A DNA stretch of 64,000 nt from Streptomyces sp. VRA16 Mangrove soil (lineage in GTDB: Bacteria > Actinomycetota > Actinomycetes > Streptomycetales > Streptomycetaceae). The notes beneath the pieces are model-generated. The model had not been told where the DNA came from. It ran no database searches and worked only from the letters and a program-made list of their open reading frames with translations. Every line of letters starts with the position of its first letter. Positions within the stretch are counted from its first letter, which is position 1. Shown here piece after piece: positions 35,945 to 44,542 of this stretch. A program made the position numbers and the translations under genes. The stretch is taken from positions 62,001 to 126,000 of the forward strand of contig NZ_JAFVLN010000005.1 of assembly GCF_017377775.1 (NCBI RefSeq), given 5' to 3'.

Positions 35945-36262
35945 TCACCGTGCCCGGTTCCAGATCGTGGTGGTATTGGTCAGGACACAGGGTTTGCCGT
36001 ATTCGCCGAACTGGAAGCCCTTGTTTCCGTACGCCTCGATATTCACCCCCAGCGGGAGCTTGGCGTTGTCGTCCACGTAGAAGGGCGTCACCCTGTACTG
36101 AATGATCTCGTCGTCCCGTGCTGCCTTGCGTACCTGGTACTCCACGTGTCGCATGACAGGAGAGTTGGCGTAACTGTGCATGGTGACGAAGTTGCGCCGA
36201 TCCTTGTTGGGTGCGGTTCCTTTGAAGGGATGATCGGTTCGATCTCGCGAGCCGCCGAGCTC
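35945..36262 (-). pseudogene. C-terminal tip of a polymorphic nuclease toxin (DNA/RNA non-specific endonuclease-like)
   Basis: The frame ending at 35945 reads APNKDRRNFVTMHSYANSPV, then MRHVEYQVRKAARDDEIIQY, then RVTPFYVDDNAKLPLGVNIE, then AYGNKGFQFGEYGKPCVLTN and ends WNRAR. This matches the end of Endonuclea_NS_2-type toxin domains (RNFVT...YRVTP...L..GV.IEA). The catalytic DRGH region and the secretion/repeat body are absent, and the piece is joined to the CbrC-like gene upstream. An immunity-type SUKH gene follows within 16 bp. Confidence 0.7.
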
Positions 36263-36270
36263 AGTGGCTG

Positions 36271-36804
36271 TTATGAGGCGTCGGCGTAGGCGAGGTGGGT
36301 GCCGCAGACGGTGCAGCGGAAGAGCATCGCAGTGGCCCCTTCGCCGAGGTGGGTGACGAACTGCTCGAGTTGGGCTGCGTCGTGCCAGCCGCCGAGGCGC
36401 AGGTCTTGCCTCAGCTGGTCGAGGGCCTCGGGGTGGGCTGCCAGTTCGCTGTGGCCGACCTCGCCGATGAAGGCGGCCGCGTCGTGGCAGTGGACGAGCC
36501 AGTGCGGATCCTGCCAGGCGTGGAAGCCAGGGGTACGGAGGGTGACCTCGTGCAGGATCTCCTCGCTGACGCCGTCGAGTCCGTAGGAGTCCGTGAACTC
36601 GCCGGTGAACCGTTCGGCCGCGCTGCCGTCTGCGATGCACCAGGGGCAGAAGCGTCCGCTGACCTCTTGGGCGGTGTAGAAGGTCGCGGTGTAGATCCAC
36701 CCTGTGGCGCGGTTGCAGCATGCGCAGGTGTCGGCGCTTTCACGGATGGATCCGCTGGCGAGCGGATCGGGGTGATAGCGGAAGGCGGGAGGTTCTGAGC
36801 TCAC
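36271..36804 (-). CDS. CbrC (UPF0167)-family protein
   Basis: 177 aa from GTG 36804 (a TTG at 36840 is less likely). Motifs are FRYHPDPLASGSI, the cysteine cluster CACCNRATGWIYTATFY, RFCPWCIADGSAAERFTGEF, RTPGFHAWQDPHWLVHCHDA and a C-terminal CTVCGTHLAYAD. Four CxxC-type pairs suggest zinc binding. The E. coli member CbrC is linked to colicin E2 tolerance, and homologues often accompany toxin loci. Here it lies directly upstream of a nuclease-toxin tip and a SUKH gene. Confidence 0.8.
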   Translation of the reverse strand: MSSEPPAFRYHPDPLASGSIRESADTCACCNRATGWIYTATFYTAQEVSGRFCPWCIADGSAAERFTGEFTDSYGLDGVSEEILHEVTLRTPGFHAWQDPHWLVHCHDAAAFIGEVGHSELAAHPEALDQLRQDLRLGGWHDAAQLEQFVTHLGEGATAMLFRCTVCGTHLAYADAS

Positions 36805-36993
36805 CGGTGCACTCTGTACGCAAGACAGTCCCGCGATCAAGTGGTGAGGGTGAATCGGCGCTGGTCGGGCGCCGGATAGAGGCGCTGGCGCTCACACACG
36901 GTGTGGTGACGCTGGTTCATGGCCTCAGTCTGCCGTAGCGGCCGGTCCAGTTGAGGCCGAACGCGGCATCCGCCACAGGGAAGACAAACTGTC

Positions 36994-37014
36994 CTGGGTG
37001 CGGATCCTCTGAAG
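36994..37014 (-). repeat. 21-bp repeat, copy 2
   Basis: The reverse complement is identical to 34982-35002 over 21 bp. It lies in the 290-bp gap between the CbrC-like and Imm21-like genes, which contains nothing else I can identify. Confidence 0.7.
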
Positions 37015-37095
37015 GGGAATGGAGCGTCGGTGCCTGGGATGTGATGCGTGCCGCCTGGTGTGCTTGTTGTCAGTGGCGGCCCGTAGTTTTCGCAC

Positions 37096-37608
37096 ATGGC
37101 GAGGTACGGGGATCCTGGTGCGGTGCAGTGGGTGGGGTCTGGCGGTGGGCCGTTGATCGCGGTGCCCGCGGTGGCGTTGTCTTCGTGGTCCGGTGCGGAC
37201 GGTGCCGGGCTGGAGACGGACTACGACAGGGCCTGCGGTGTTGACGCGTACGCGGGCCTGGTCCCGGTGGGGCAGTCGCTCGCGCTGGTACTCGGTGACG
37301 AGCCTGCCTCGACGTCCTTTCTTCCCGAGCGCGGGGTGTTCGTGCGGTGGTGTGCTGCGGAGTCGGAAGCAGAACTCCTCGCCGGCATTGATGCCGCGCT
37401 CGCCGAGGCCGTCTGGGAACCTGAGCAGTGGTGGGACGTGCCAGGGGCCGTCGTCTTGTTCGATGCGGCGTGGCCGGGCGGCGAGCTGGAGCCGGAGAAT
37501 CATCTGCGTGTGGAACTGGAGCAGGGGCGATATGGAGTTCGTGGCGCGTACGTTGAGCCGGATCCGCAGACGTCGTTCATCCTGGTGCAGCTTCGATGCC
37601 TCGTCTGA
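37096..37608 (+). CDS. Imm21-like immunity protein
   Basis: 170 aa. The pattern VQWVGSGGGPLIAVPAVAL, TDYDRACGVDAYAGLVPVG, SLALVLGDEPASTSFLPERG and FVRWCAAESEAELLAGIDAA matches immunity protein 21 of polymorphic toxin systems. It is soluble, without a signal peptide. No toxin gene is adjacent. It transcribes rightward, away from the CbrC/SUKH block, and belongs to the same immunity-rich area. Confidence 0.7.
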   Translation: MARYGDPGAVQWVGSGGGPLIAVPAVALSSWSGADGAGLETDYDRACGVDAYAGLVPVGQSLALVLGDEPASTSFLPERGVFVRWCAAESEAELLAGIDAALAEAVWEPEQWWDVPGAVVLFDAAWPGGELEPENHLRVELEQGRYGVRGAYVEPDPQTSFILVQLRCLV

Positions 37609-37687
37609 CCTGTTGGGGAACCGTTCGCCGAGCGCAGGGTAATCGGGTCGGAGCGCCTGTACCGTTGCCAGGCGGAGGTGGGGCGCC

Positions 37688-37876
37688 ATGGTGTCTTTGC
37701 CGGAAGAGCTTCAGGCGCGGGAGGCCGCAGCTCGGCGGCGCGTGGACGAACTCCAGGCTGACGTCGCGGAGTTGACTCGGCGCTTGGAGGAGGCGCGGGA
37801 GGATCTGCCGCGGCTGGAGATCACGATCCAGCCGACGAACGGTTCGTGCCTGCGCCACCTCGTCGAGAAGCACTGA
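37688..37876 (+). pseudogene. Truncated coiled-coil protein, third family copy
   Basis: 62 aa: MVSLPEELQAREAAARRRVD, ELQADVAELTRRLEEARED, LPRLEIT. This is nearly the same N-terminal coiled coil as the gene at 33821-34354. The frame then diverges into unrelated sequence and stops, so the linker and winged-helix domain are lost. Confidence 0.7.
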
Positions 37877-38382
37877 CGGCCCCGCCCCGCGCAGGTTGGG
37901 GGCCGTCCCCACTCGGATCATCAGATCCCCGGCTGTTGCATCGGGGACGAATCGGACCGGCCGCGGAAAGTCGCCGGCACTCCAGCGGAACGGGCGGCAC
38001 GCCCAGGCTCTGCGGGTGCAGGGGCATGCGCGTGATCGCGGTGCGCGTCGATGAACCCGCCGTGCTCGTCGCGCCCGTACACCCCGCGCACGAAGTACTC
38101 GGCCGCCCGCTCCCGCAGAGCCGACGGACTGCCCGGGACGTTCTCCGGGAACGGGAATCCGCCTGGGCACTGCTGCAGCCACACGTGGCACAGCGCTGTC
38201 GTGATGTCCGCGCACGTCCCGGTGACCTCCCCGTGCACGACCGCGTACAAGGAGGCGATGAAGTGGACCGGCTCACGTTCAGCGGAGCGATCATCCAGAC
38301 CGGCTGACTCCTACCGCCTCGCCCGCACCAAGGCCCAGGCAGGCCACGCAGCAAGCTGAAGCACCAGATCAGGAGGCTTCGT
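37877..38382. other. Degenerate region, possible remains of a minus-strand gene
   Basis: A minus-strand frame (38250 to 37921) contains protein-like text (MYAVVHGEVTGTCADITTAL, CHVWLQQCPGGFPFPENVPG, VRGVYGRDEHGGFIDAHRDH) but no recognised family, no good start site and a low-quality C terminus. I consider it a decayed gene of unknown type. Confidence 0.35.
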
Positions 38383-38837
38383 TCAGGCGGCGTCGAGCGT
38401 CGCAGCCGACGTGAGACCCTCGATGAAGGTCCTAAAGTCCGCAGCCAGGTTGAGCTCGGTGTCCCAGTCCGTGTCGCACCACGTCACCGACGGCTCGCCC
38501 TGCCTGTCGCAGGATCGGTAGTCGAGAGCAATCCAGCAGTGACCATCGCCAGGGAGCGGGACGAGGGGGGACGGCAGACCCCACTCCTCGACCGGACAAG
38601 GCGTGTCCAGCAACGACAACTGGCCTTTGCGGCGGCCCATACCCATCAGCCCGTCCAACGGCACGTGGCTGTCACTCCACGAAGTCCGCACCGCTGTCGG
38701 GAAGGCGTCCCAGTCGGACGTCACCGGGCCATCGTTCTGCAGCCGCAAGATCTCCAGCAACGAGGACGGCAGACCCACTCGGCTTCTGTGAGTACCTGCG
38801 CGGGGGACAGCACTGCGCCGTATCGATCGGTGATCAT
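38383..38837 (-). pseudogene. SUKH-like protein with frameshift
   Basis: The start MITDRYGAVLSPAQVLTEAE (ATG 38837) is in one frame. The body is in another: GLPSSLLEILRLQNDGPVTS, GLMGMGRRKGQLSLLDTPCP, GDGHCWIALDYRSCDRQGEP and DWDTELNLAADFRTFIEGL. The shift is near 38775. The GDGHCWIALDYR pattern is typical of a SUKH subgroup. This makes four SUKH-type genes in the window, two of them broken. Confidence 0.65.
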
Positions 38838-39028
38838 GACGGTGTCGCGGTGTGGGTTCCGCGTCCGGCCGACGCCGCCATAGGAGCACTCCCCTGTCGA
38901 GCAGAACGCCCGGCCCACAACCAGCGGCGCGCAAGGGGTAGCCCGTCGCCATCGATCTTCGCGGCGCGCGCCCAGTTCGAGGGGATGGGTGGCAGCATCG
39001 GCATCCGCAACGAGGCGAGGGAGCGGTC

Positions 39029-39466
39029 ATGGGGTTGCTGACGGAGCAGACCGTCGCAGCCGAAGTGCTGTACTACGGCCTGTGGATGCAGGACATCGGT
39101 GCGTCTTTCGACGACGAGCCCGCGCCGGACGCGGCGTTCGGGTCCGGAGGCGGCAGCCGCGTGGTCATCCACAGCGGCGGGCACACCCACACAGCGCGCC
39201 TTCACGCGCAGGTCTGGGACGCGGAGCCGCCCGCGGCCCCGGGGCGGTGGGAAGAATCGCAGCAGACGCAGATCGATGCGCCCGCGGGTGAGTTGCGGCT
39301 GCGGACGTACGGGGCGATGACTCCAGAGCTCATCGCTCTGGGTGAAGCCGGCCGGACGTGGAACGTGCGCATTCAGGTGAGCGGCCGGGCAGAGGTGAAG
39401 AAGCTCGCCGCGCTCGACGTGCCTGACGGAATCGAGCAGTATCTCCTGCAGTTCTGGCCGGTGTGA
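39029..39466 (+). CDS. Hypothetical protein
   Basis: 145 aa from ATG 39029 with a GAGGGAG ribosome-binding site. Motifs are LYYGLWMQDIGASFDDEPAP, GGGSRVVIHSGGHTHTARLH and LRTYGAMTPELIALGEAGRT. A soluble, beta-rich-looking protein without a signal peptide, of a type frequent in Streptomyces but with no function I can name. Divergent from the broken SUKH gene. Confidence 0.6.
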   Translation: MGLLTEQTVAAEVLYYGLWMQDIGASFDDEPAPDAAFGSGGGSRVVIHSGGHTHTARLHAQVWDAEPPAAPGRWEESQQTQIDAPAGELRLRTYGAMTPELIALGEAGRTWNVRIQVSGRAEVKKLAALDVPDGIEQYLLQFWPV

Positions 39467-39730
39467 GGCGGTGATCATTCAGTGACGGTCACCGTCTCGC
39501 CTCGGCAGCTCGGCTGACCGTCACCAGGAACCTGTCGTCCGAGCCGTCGATGATGCGGCTGTACAGGTAGAACAGCGACATGAGCGAGCGCTTCGAGCGC
39601 CTCCACCCGGGCCAGGGCCCGCCACCCCCCGCGCCTCCAACCCCCGATCAACGCCCCCCCTCAGCGTCGCCTCCTGCACCCACCCGGTAAAGGCCCGACC
39701 ACACCGCCGCCCCTCATGCGCAGTCGTACG

Positions 39731-40663
39731 TCAGCCCACCCGCTCGTAGGTCAGAACGGTCTTCGGGTGGTTGCCGATCGTGCGTAGGCGCAGCGGGCCG
39801 TCCGCGGACTTCACGTCGAAGGAGTACTTGAGCTCCTCCGGCGGGCAGTAGACGGTCCTGGCGCCCTGATCGAGCTTGAAGTTGCTCATGGACAGGTCGT
39901 ACTGGTTGATGCCGGAGACAATGGCGCTGCCCTTGCACCGCGGGCCGGTGCGGGACTCGATGACCACGCGTGCCCATCTGCCTGGCCCGACCTGGTGGAT
40001 GGTCAGTTGCTGGCTGCCGTCGGTGGCTCGCCACCGGCCCACGAACCAGGGGTGGATGGGCTTGTACTCCGTGGCCACCTTGGCGAATCCGGAGCCTTTG
40101 CGCCAGGTCAGCGTGGTGGTGAACAGCGTGCTGGGATGGACGAAGTCCACTCTGGCGCCACCGTCGCGGATGCGGGCCTTCGGCCAGGGGATGTAGTTCT
40201 TGGTCGGGTCGGTGGTCCAGGAGGAGAGGTCCCCGGTGGCGACGGCCGCGATCACCTCCTGCGGTTCTTCGCCGTCCCTGCAGTACGCGCCGAAGCCGGC
40301 CGCGAGCCACACGGTGTCCCGGTACGCCTTTGCCCTGATGCCGCCGCACGGTTTGATGCCGGTCTCATAGACCGTCCTCCGGGCGGACCAGGCGCCGTCA
40401 GAGGCGTCGCGATGCTGGGCCTCCAGGCCGCGGCGAGTGAAGCGGAGGGACACCTGCCGGCCGTCGGACAGTTCGAGGACGGTGTGGTCGTCGTCGTCCT
40501 CGACGACCCGTGAATCAGGCTTGTTCTCGGGTCCGCGGTGGGACTTCGTGTGCTTCGCGCTGCTGCCGGACGGTCCCTTGTCCGATGGCTCGGCGCAGCC
40601 GCCGACGGCTGCGCCGAGCATCAGCACCACTACCGCCCACGCCGCTGCCCTCTTCGTTCTCAT
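39731..40663 (-). CDS. Putative lipoprotein
   Basis: 310 aa. The signal peptide MRTKRAAAWAVVVLMLGAAV is followed by GGCAEPS, with lipobox Cys at residue 23, predicting a membrane-attached extracellular protein. A charged linker (KHTKSHRGPENKPDSRVVED) precedes a beta-rich domain with DGRQVSLRFTRRGLEAQHRD and WFVGRWRATDGSQQLTIHQV, reminiscent of DUF4185/YkyA-like surface proteins without a firm match. Function is unknown. It is the last gene before the polyketide cluster and is flanked by imperfect direct repeats. Confidence 0.7.
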   Translation of the reverse strand: MRTKRAAAWAVVVLMLGAAVGGCAEPSDKGPSGSSAKHTKSHRGPENKPDSRVVEDDDDHTVLELSDGRQVSLRFTRRGLEAQHRDASDGAWSARRTVYETGIKPCGGIRAKAYRDTVWLAAGFGAYCRDGEEPQEVIAAVATGDLSSWTTDPTKNYIPWPKARIRDGGARVDFVHPSTLFTTTLTWRKGSGFAKVATEYKPIHPWFVGRWRATDGSQQLTIHQVGPGRWARVVIESRTGPRCKGSAIVSGINQYDLSMSNFKLDQGARTVYCPPEELKYSFDVKSADGPLRLRTIGNHPKTVLTYERVG

Positions 40664-41152
40664 GCCGTGTCAGCTCCCCTGTACGCCACGCCGCGATGCC
40701 CGGGCCGGTGGGTGGCACGAACGCGGCGATGATAATCGGCTGAGCGGCCCGCCCCACTCGCCCCCGACGCGGCGCGGCCCCGTCGGTCCCCTCACTCGTC
40801 GAGGACGGCGGCAACCCCACGGCCCGGGCCCCCGCCTCCCGCGCCGCCCCCGCCCCCAACTCCCGATCAACGACCCCTCAGCGTCGCCTTCTCCACCCCC
40901 ACGGCCGGGTCCCCGTCCGACGACCACGACGCACCGGCGGCCCCCGTCGAGGGGGTGCTGCACTTCGCCCGGGAGGCGACATAGGCCCACGAACCGGCCA
41001 CCATGCGTGGGGCGTTGCCGCTGGGGCAGCCGGCGACGGAGCCCGACCTCAGGGCGTTCGTCTCGGTGGACAAGCTGACGCGGGACGTGCGCGCCGCCGG
41101 GTGACGGGACCCGCGCGAGCCGGAATCCAGCGCAGTGCGGTGCAATGGACGC
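40664..41152. other. Intergenic region at the left edge of the polyketide cluster
   Basis: No intact gene. A plus-strand frame has protein-like text interrupted by a TAG near 40981 (VEGVLHFAREAT, then AHEPATMRGALPLGQPATEP), suggesting the decayed end of an unknown gene that stops near 41104. A degenerate 11-bp-period pair (GCGAGCC at 41115, TCCAGCG at 41126) lies 20 bp before the first cluster gene. Confidence 0.4.
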
Positions 41153-41437
41153 ATGGTGACGATGATCAATCAACTGACCGTGACCGGCGACGAGAAGGCG
41201 CTCTTCGCGGTGCTCGACGAGATCTGCGCCCACATGAAGAGCCGCCCGGGCTTCCGGTCCCTGCGGCTGCACCGGTCGCTGCGCTCGCCCGAGCGGCTGG
41301 TGATGGTGGCCCACTGGCAGGACGCCGCGGCGCACGCGGCGGCGTCCCGCGGGCCCGAGGTGCAGCGGTTGTTCCAGCGGCTGCGGGCCGAGGCGCGCAC
41401 GGAGCCCGACGTGTACGAGACGCTGCTCGAGGGATGA
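41153..41437 (+). CDS. Antibiotic biosynthesis (ABM-fold) monooxygenase, ActVA-ORF6-like
   Basis: 94 aa from ATG 41153. The ABM pattern is MVTMINQLTVTGDEKALFAV, RPGFRSLRLHRSLRSPERLV and MVAHWQDAAAHAAASRGPEV. ABM proteins are small, cofactor-free dimeric oxygenases. ActVA-ORF6 oxidises a tricyclic phenol to a quinone in actinorhodin biosynthesis. Here it is predicted to convert the cyclised aromatic intermediate to a quinone. It is the first gene of the cluster, followed after 79 bp by the hydroxylase gene. Confidence 0.78.
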   Translation: MVTMINQLTVTGDEKALFAVLDEICAHMKSRPGFRSLRLHRSLRSPERLVMVAHWQDAAAHAAASRGPEVQRLFQRLRAEARTEPDVYETLLEG

Positions 41438-41462
41438 GGGGAACCCGGCGCTGTAGTGCGTG

Positions 41463-41480
41463 TCGAGCCCGGCTCCAGCA
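41463..41480 (+). promoter_or_regulatory. Candidate SARP box before the hydroxylase gene
   Basis: TCGAGCC at 41463 and TCCAGCA at 41474, an 11-bp period, 37 bp before the ATG at 41517. The layout matches the direct heptamer repeats bound by OmpR-like SARP activators. Confidence 0.55.
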
Positions 41481-41516
41481 CGTGGGGTCATCCTCCGGGC
41501 GGAGGTGGCAGACACC

Positions 41517-42689
41517 ATGTCGGAGCACAGCAATGCGGCGCTGGGTGCACGAGCGTCACACGTCGCCGAGGTCGCGGCCCGCGGCGCCCGGGCGGCCGAG
41601 ACCGCGCGACGGCTCTCGCCGGAGGTGGTGGGCGCCCTTGTGGACGCGGGGTTCGCCCGCCACTTCGTGCCGCGGGCCCATGGCGGGGCGGACGGCGGGT
41701 TCGTCGAACTGAGCGAGGCCGTCGCACGGGTGGGTGAGGGATGCGCGGCGGCGGCGTGGACCGCGTCACTCGCGGCGTATGCCGCACGGTACGCGGCGTT
41801 CCTTCCCGAGGCCGGACAGGCGGACGTGTGGGCGGACGGCCCGGACACCCTCATCGCCGGGGCGCTCATCCCCTCGGGCAAGGCGGAACCCACCGCCGGC
41901 GGCTGGCGGCTGACCGGCGCGTGGTCGTACATCAGCGGGGTGCACGTGGCCGCCTGGGTCCTTGCGTGCGCCTCGGTGCCCGGCCCCGATCCGGACGGTC
42001 CGGCGCAGGTCCGGTTCTTCGCAGTACCACGCCACGACCTCGCCGTGGAGGAGACGTGGTTCCCGGTCGGGATGCGGGGCACGGGCAGCGACACGATGGT
42101 GCTGACCGACGTCTTCGTGCCCGAGCAGCGTTCCTTCCCGCGCGCGGCCGTCCTGGCCGGCGAGGCTCCGGCGTCCCGCGCGCGCTGCCACACGGTGCCG
42201 ATGCAGGCGGTGGGCGCGCTGCCGTTCGCCGCCCCGCTGCTGGGTGCCGTACGGGGCGCCCTGCGTACATGGACGGCACGGATGTCGCTGCGCACCGACG
42301 TCCGGGGCCGGGCGGTCAGAGAGCTGCGGCCGGTACAGACCACGCTCGCGCGCGCGGCGGGTGAGGCGGACGCGGCGGAGCTGCTCCTGCTGCGGACCGC
42401 GCGGGTCGCCGACGGCAGCGAGAGCGCACCCGAGGGAGCCACCGCGGTGCGCGGGGCCCGGGACACGGCACTCGCCACCGAACTCCTCGTCACCGCGGTG
42501 GACCGGGTGTTCCGCGCCGGCGGTACCTCGGGGCAGGCGGAGACGGATCCACTCCAGCGGTTCTGGCGGGATGTGAACACCGCCGCCACACATGTGGCCC
42601 TCGACTTCGAGTCCAGCGGCGCCGCGTACGGGGCCTGGGCGCTGTCCGGCCGCGAGGGGGCCCTCACGCAGGAAGGCGGAGCACGATGA
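41517..42689 (+). CDS. Acyl-CoA dehydrogenase-fold flavin-dependent hydroxylase (ActVA-ORF5/HsaA type)
   Basis: 390 aa from ATG 41517 (GGAGG 11 bases upstream). The fold is visible in LVDAGFARHFVPRAHGGADG, GWRLTGAWSYISGVHVAAWV, WFPVGMRGTGSDTMVLTDVF and a helical C-terminal domain ending in the DVNTAATHVALDFE region. Such proteins use reduced FMN and oxygen rather than dehydrogenating acyl-CoA. A matching NAD(P)H:flavin reductase is encoded at 53215, so a two-component ActVA-5/ActVB-like hydroxylase is inferred. Its TGA overlaps the next ATG. Confidence 0.8.
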   Translation: MSEHSNAALGARASHVAEVAARGARAAETARRLSPEVVGALVDAGFARHFVPRAHGGADGGFVELSEAVARVGEGCAAAAWTASLAAYAARYAAFLPEAGQADVWADGPDTLIAGALIPSGKAEPTAGGWRLTGAWSYISGVHVAAWVLACASVPGPDPDGPAQVRFFAVPRHDLAVEETWFPVGMRGTGSDTMVLTDVFVPEQRSFPRAAVLAGEAPASRARCHTVPMQAVGALPFAAPLLGAVRGALRTWTARMSLRTDVRGRAVRELRPVQTTLARAAGEADAAELLLLRTARVADGSESAPEGATAVRGARDTALATELLVTAVDRVFRAGGTSGQAETDPLQRFWRDVNTAATHVALDFESSGAAYGAWALSGREGALTQEGGAR

Positions 42690-43540
42690 CCACCGTTTTG
42701 GTGACCGGGGCGACGGGGGCGGTCGGCCGCCACCTGGTACGTGAACTCCTCGATTCCGGCGCCGAGGTGCGGGCGCTGACCCGCGACGCCGAACGGGCCC
42801 GGTCGGTCCTGCCGGACGGCGCGGAACCGGTCGTCGGCGATCTGGCGGACGCCGACACGCTGGCGCGCGCGCTGAAGGGCGCCGACCGGGCCTACGTGAT
42901 GCTCGACGCGGACGCGGGCGCGGCGTTCGCCGACGCGGCGAGCCGGGCGGCCGGTCTGCGGCACGTGGTGCTCCTGTCGGCGTCGGCGGCCGCCGACCCC
43001 GGCTACGACAACCCCATGTTCCGCAAGCATGTACGGGGCGAACAGCATCTGCGGGCCAGCGGTGTGCCGACGACGTTCCTCCGGCCGGGAGCGTTCCACA
43101 CACTCGCCCTGCACTGGGTCCCGGCCGTGCGCGGGGACGGCGTGGTCCGGGTCGTCTTCCCGCACCTGTCGGTGGCGCTGATCGACCCGCGGGACATCGC
43201 CGACGTCGCCGCGGTGGCGCTGCGTGGCGACGTCGAGCGGTGGGCGGGGCGCGAACTGCTGCTGTCAGGGCCGCAGTTGCTCGACATGCGCGACCGGGCG
43301 CGGATCATCGCGGAGACGGTCGGCCGTCCCTTGCGCGTGGAGCAGGTGCCGGAGGAGGCGTGGGTGCGGGCGGCGTCGGCGCACCTTCCGGAGCCGTATG
43401 CGCGGGCCCTGGTGGGGGTGGAGCGGTACTTCACCGAGCGGCCACCGGGGGTCGTCGGCACGGTGGCCGAGGTCACCGGGCACCCCGCGCGGTCCTTCCG
43501 CAGCTGGGTGGAGGACCATCGGCACGCATTCCTGGGCTGA
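42686..43540 (+). CDS. NmrA-like NAD(P)-binding reductase
   Basis: 284 aa. It has the Rossmann start VLVTGATGAVGRHLVRELLD, GDLADADTLARALKGADRAY and FRKHVRGEQHLRASGVPTTF, with a helical C-terminal half. The family (NmrA/isoflavone-reductase-like extended SDRs) includes quinone and enoyl/ether reductases. Co-translation with the hydroxylase (ATGA overlap) places it among the tailoring steps, perhaps reduction of a quinone or pyran intermediate (inference). A perfect hairpin follows its stop. Confidence 0.75.
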   Translation: MTTVLVTGATGAVGRHLVRELLDSGAEVRALTRDAERARSVLPDGAEPVVGDLADADTLARALKGADRAYVMLDADAGAAFADAASRAAGLRHVVLLSASAAADPGYDNPMFRKHVRGEQHLRASGVPTTFLRPGAFHTLALHWVPAVRGDGVVRVVFPHLSVALIDPRDIADVAAVALRGDVERWAGRELLLSGPQLLDMRDRARIIAETVGRPLRVEQVPEEAWVRAASAHLPEPYARALVGVERYFTERPPGVVGTVAEVTGHPARSFRSWVEDHRHAFLG

Positions 43541-43581
43541 CCGCGTTCGGCCGCCGACACGGAGTCGGCGGCCGAACGCGG
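43541..43581. terminator. Bidirectional terminator hairpin
   Basis: CCGCGTTCGGCCGCCGAC pairs perfectly with GTCGGCGGCCGAACGCGG (18 bp) across a 5-base loop. It starts directly at the stop of the NmrA-like gene and 10 bp before the end of the convergent cyclase gene. No T-run is present, as is usual in Streptomyces. Confidence 0.85.
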
Positions 43582-43591
43582 CTCGGTCCTC

Positions 43592-44542
43592 TCAGGCGTA
43601 ACAGGCAGGCAGCCGGCCACCGTTGTACGTCACCAGTTCACCGAAGACGGACACGACGTCGAGGGGTTCACCGTCGGGTCCTCCGGCGAGTTCCGCGTAG
43701 GCCCGGTGCAGATTGCCGACCAGCCGTTCCGCGTCCAACCAGTGCGCATACGGTCCCGGGCCCGCCTCGCGAGCCGTCTGCAGCGGGGTGAGTCCGGCCT
43801 TCGCCCCGTCGGCGGCGAGCTGCTGGATGCGGCGCAGATATGCGGCTGTCTCGTCGAGTACCTCCGGCCCGCAGACCGGGCCGTGGCCGCCGACGACGAG
43901 GAGCGGGTCGAGGGCACGCAACCGTTCGACGGCGCGCAGGGAACCCCGCACCGAGCCCATGAGCACGAACGGCGTGCACCCGGACATCAGGACGTCGCCG
44001 GCGAAGAGGACCCGCTCGTGCGGCAGCCAGACGACGGTGTCGTTGGTGGTGTGGGCGGGGCCGACGTGGAGCAACTCGGCCCGGCGGTCGTCGAGATGGA
44101 GGACCAGGCGGTCCTCGTAGGTGAGGTGGGGAAGGGTGACGGAGATCCCACCCCACTCGACGTCGGGCCAGAGTCCGGCGAGTCCGAGACCGGCCGCCGC
44201 CATCTCCGTACGGGCCTTCTCGTGGGCGACGATCACGGCGTCGGAGCCGCCGACGAACGCGTTGCCGAACGTGTGGTCGCCGTGGAAGTGGGTGTTGACG
44301 AGGACGCGCGGCGGACTGGTGGTGAGGTCGCCGATGGCCTGGCGCAGGGCTCGGGCCCGGGTCTCGGTGGCCGCCGTGTCGATGACGGTGACGCGGTCGG
44401 AGCCGACCAGGACGCCGGCGTTGTTGACGCACCAGCCGCCCTCCGGCTGGACGTACGCGAAGACGCGGTCGGCCACCTCGCGCATCGTCTGTGGGGCGGC
44501 GGAGCCGAGGCCGTGGCCGTGCGGGGCGAGCGTCTCGGTCAT
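43592..44542 (-). CDS. Metallo-beta-lactamase-fold second-ring cyclase (ActIV-like)
   Basis: 316 aa from ATG 44542. The zinc site VNTHFHGDHTFG is near residue 85, with further ligands in LHVGPAHTTNDTVVW, VLFAGDVLMSG and VVGGHGPVCGPEV. In actinorhodin-type pathways the ActIV metallo-beta-lactamase protein closes the second ring after the bifunctional aromatase/cyclase. Its position as last gene of a coupled KR-ARO/CYC-MBL unit supports that role over generic hydrolysis. Its ATG overlaps the ARO/CYC stop. Confidence 0.8.
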   Translation of the reverse strand: MTETLAPHGHGLGSAAPQTMREVADRVFAYVQPEGGWCVNNAGVLVGSDRVTVIDTAATETRARALRQAIGDLTTSPPRVLVNTHFHGDHTFGNAFVGGSDAVIVAHEKARTEMAAAGLGLAGLWPDVEWGGISVTLPHLTYEDRLVLHLDDRRAELLHVGPAHTTNDTVVWLPHERVLFAGDVLMSGCTPFVLMGSVRGSLRAVERLRALDPLLVVGGHGPVCGPEVLDETAAYLRRIQQLAADGAKAGLTPLQTAREAGPGPYAHWLDAERLVGNLHRAYAELAGGPDGEPLDVVSVFGELVTYNGGRLPACYA

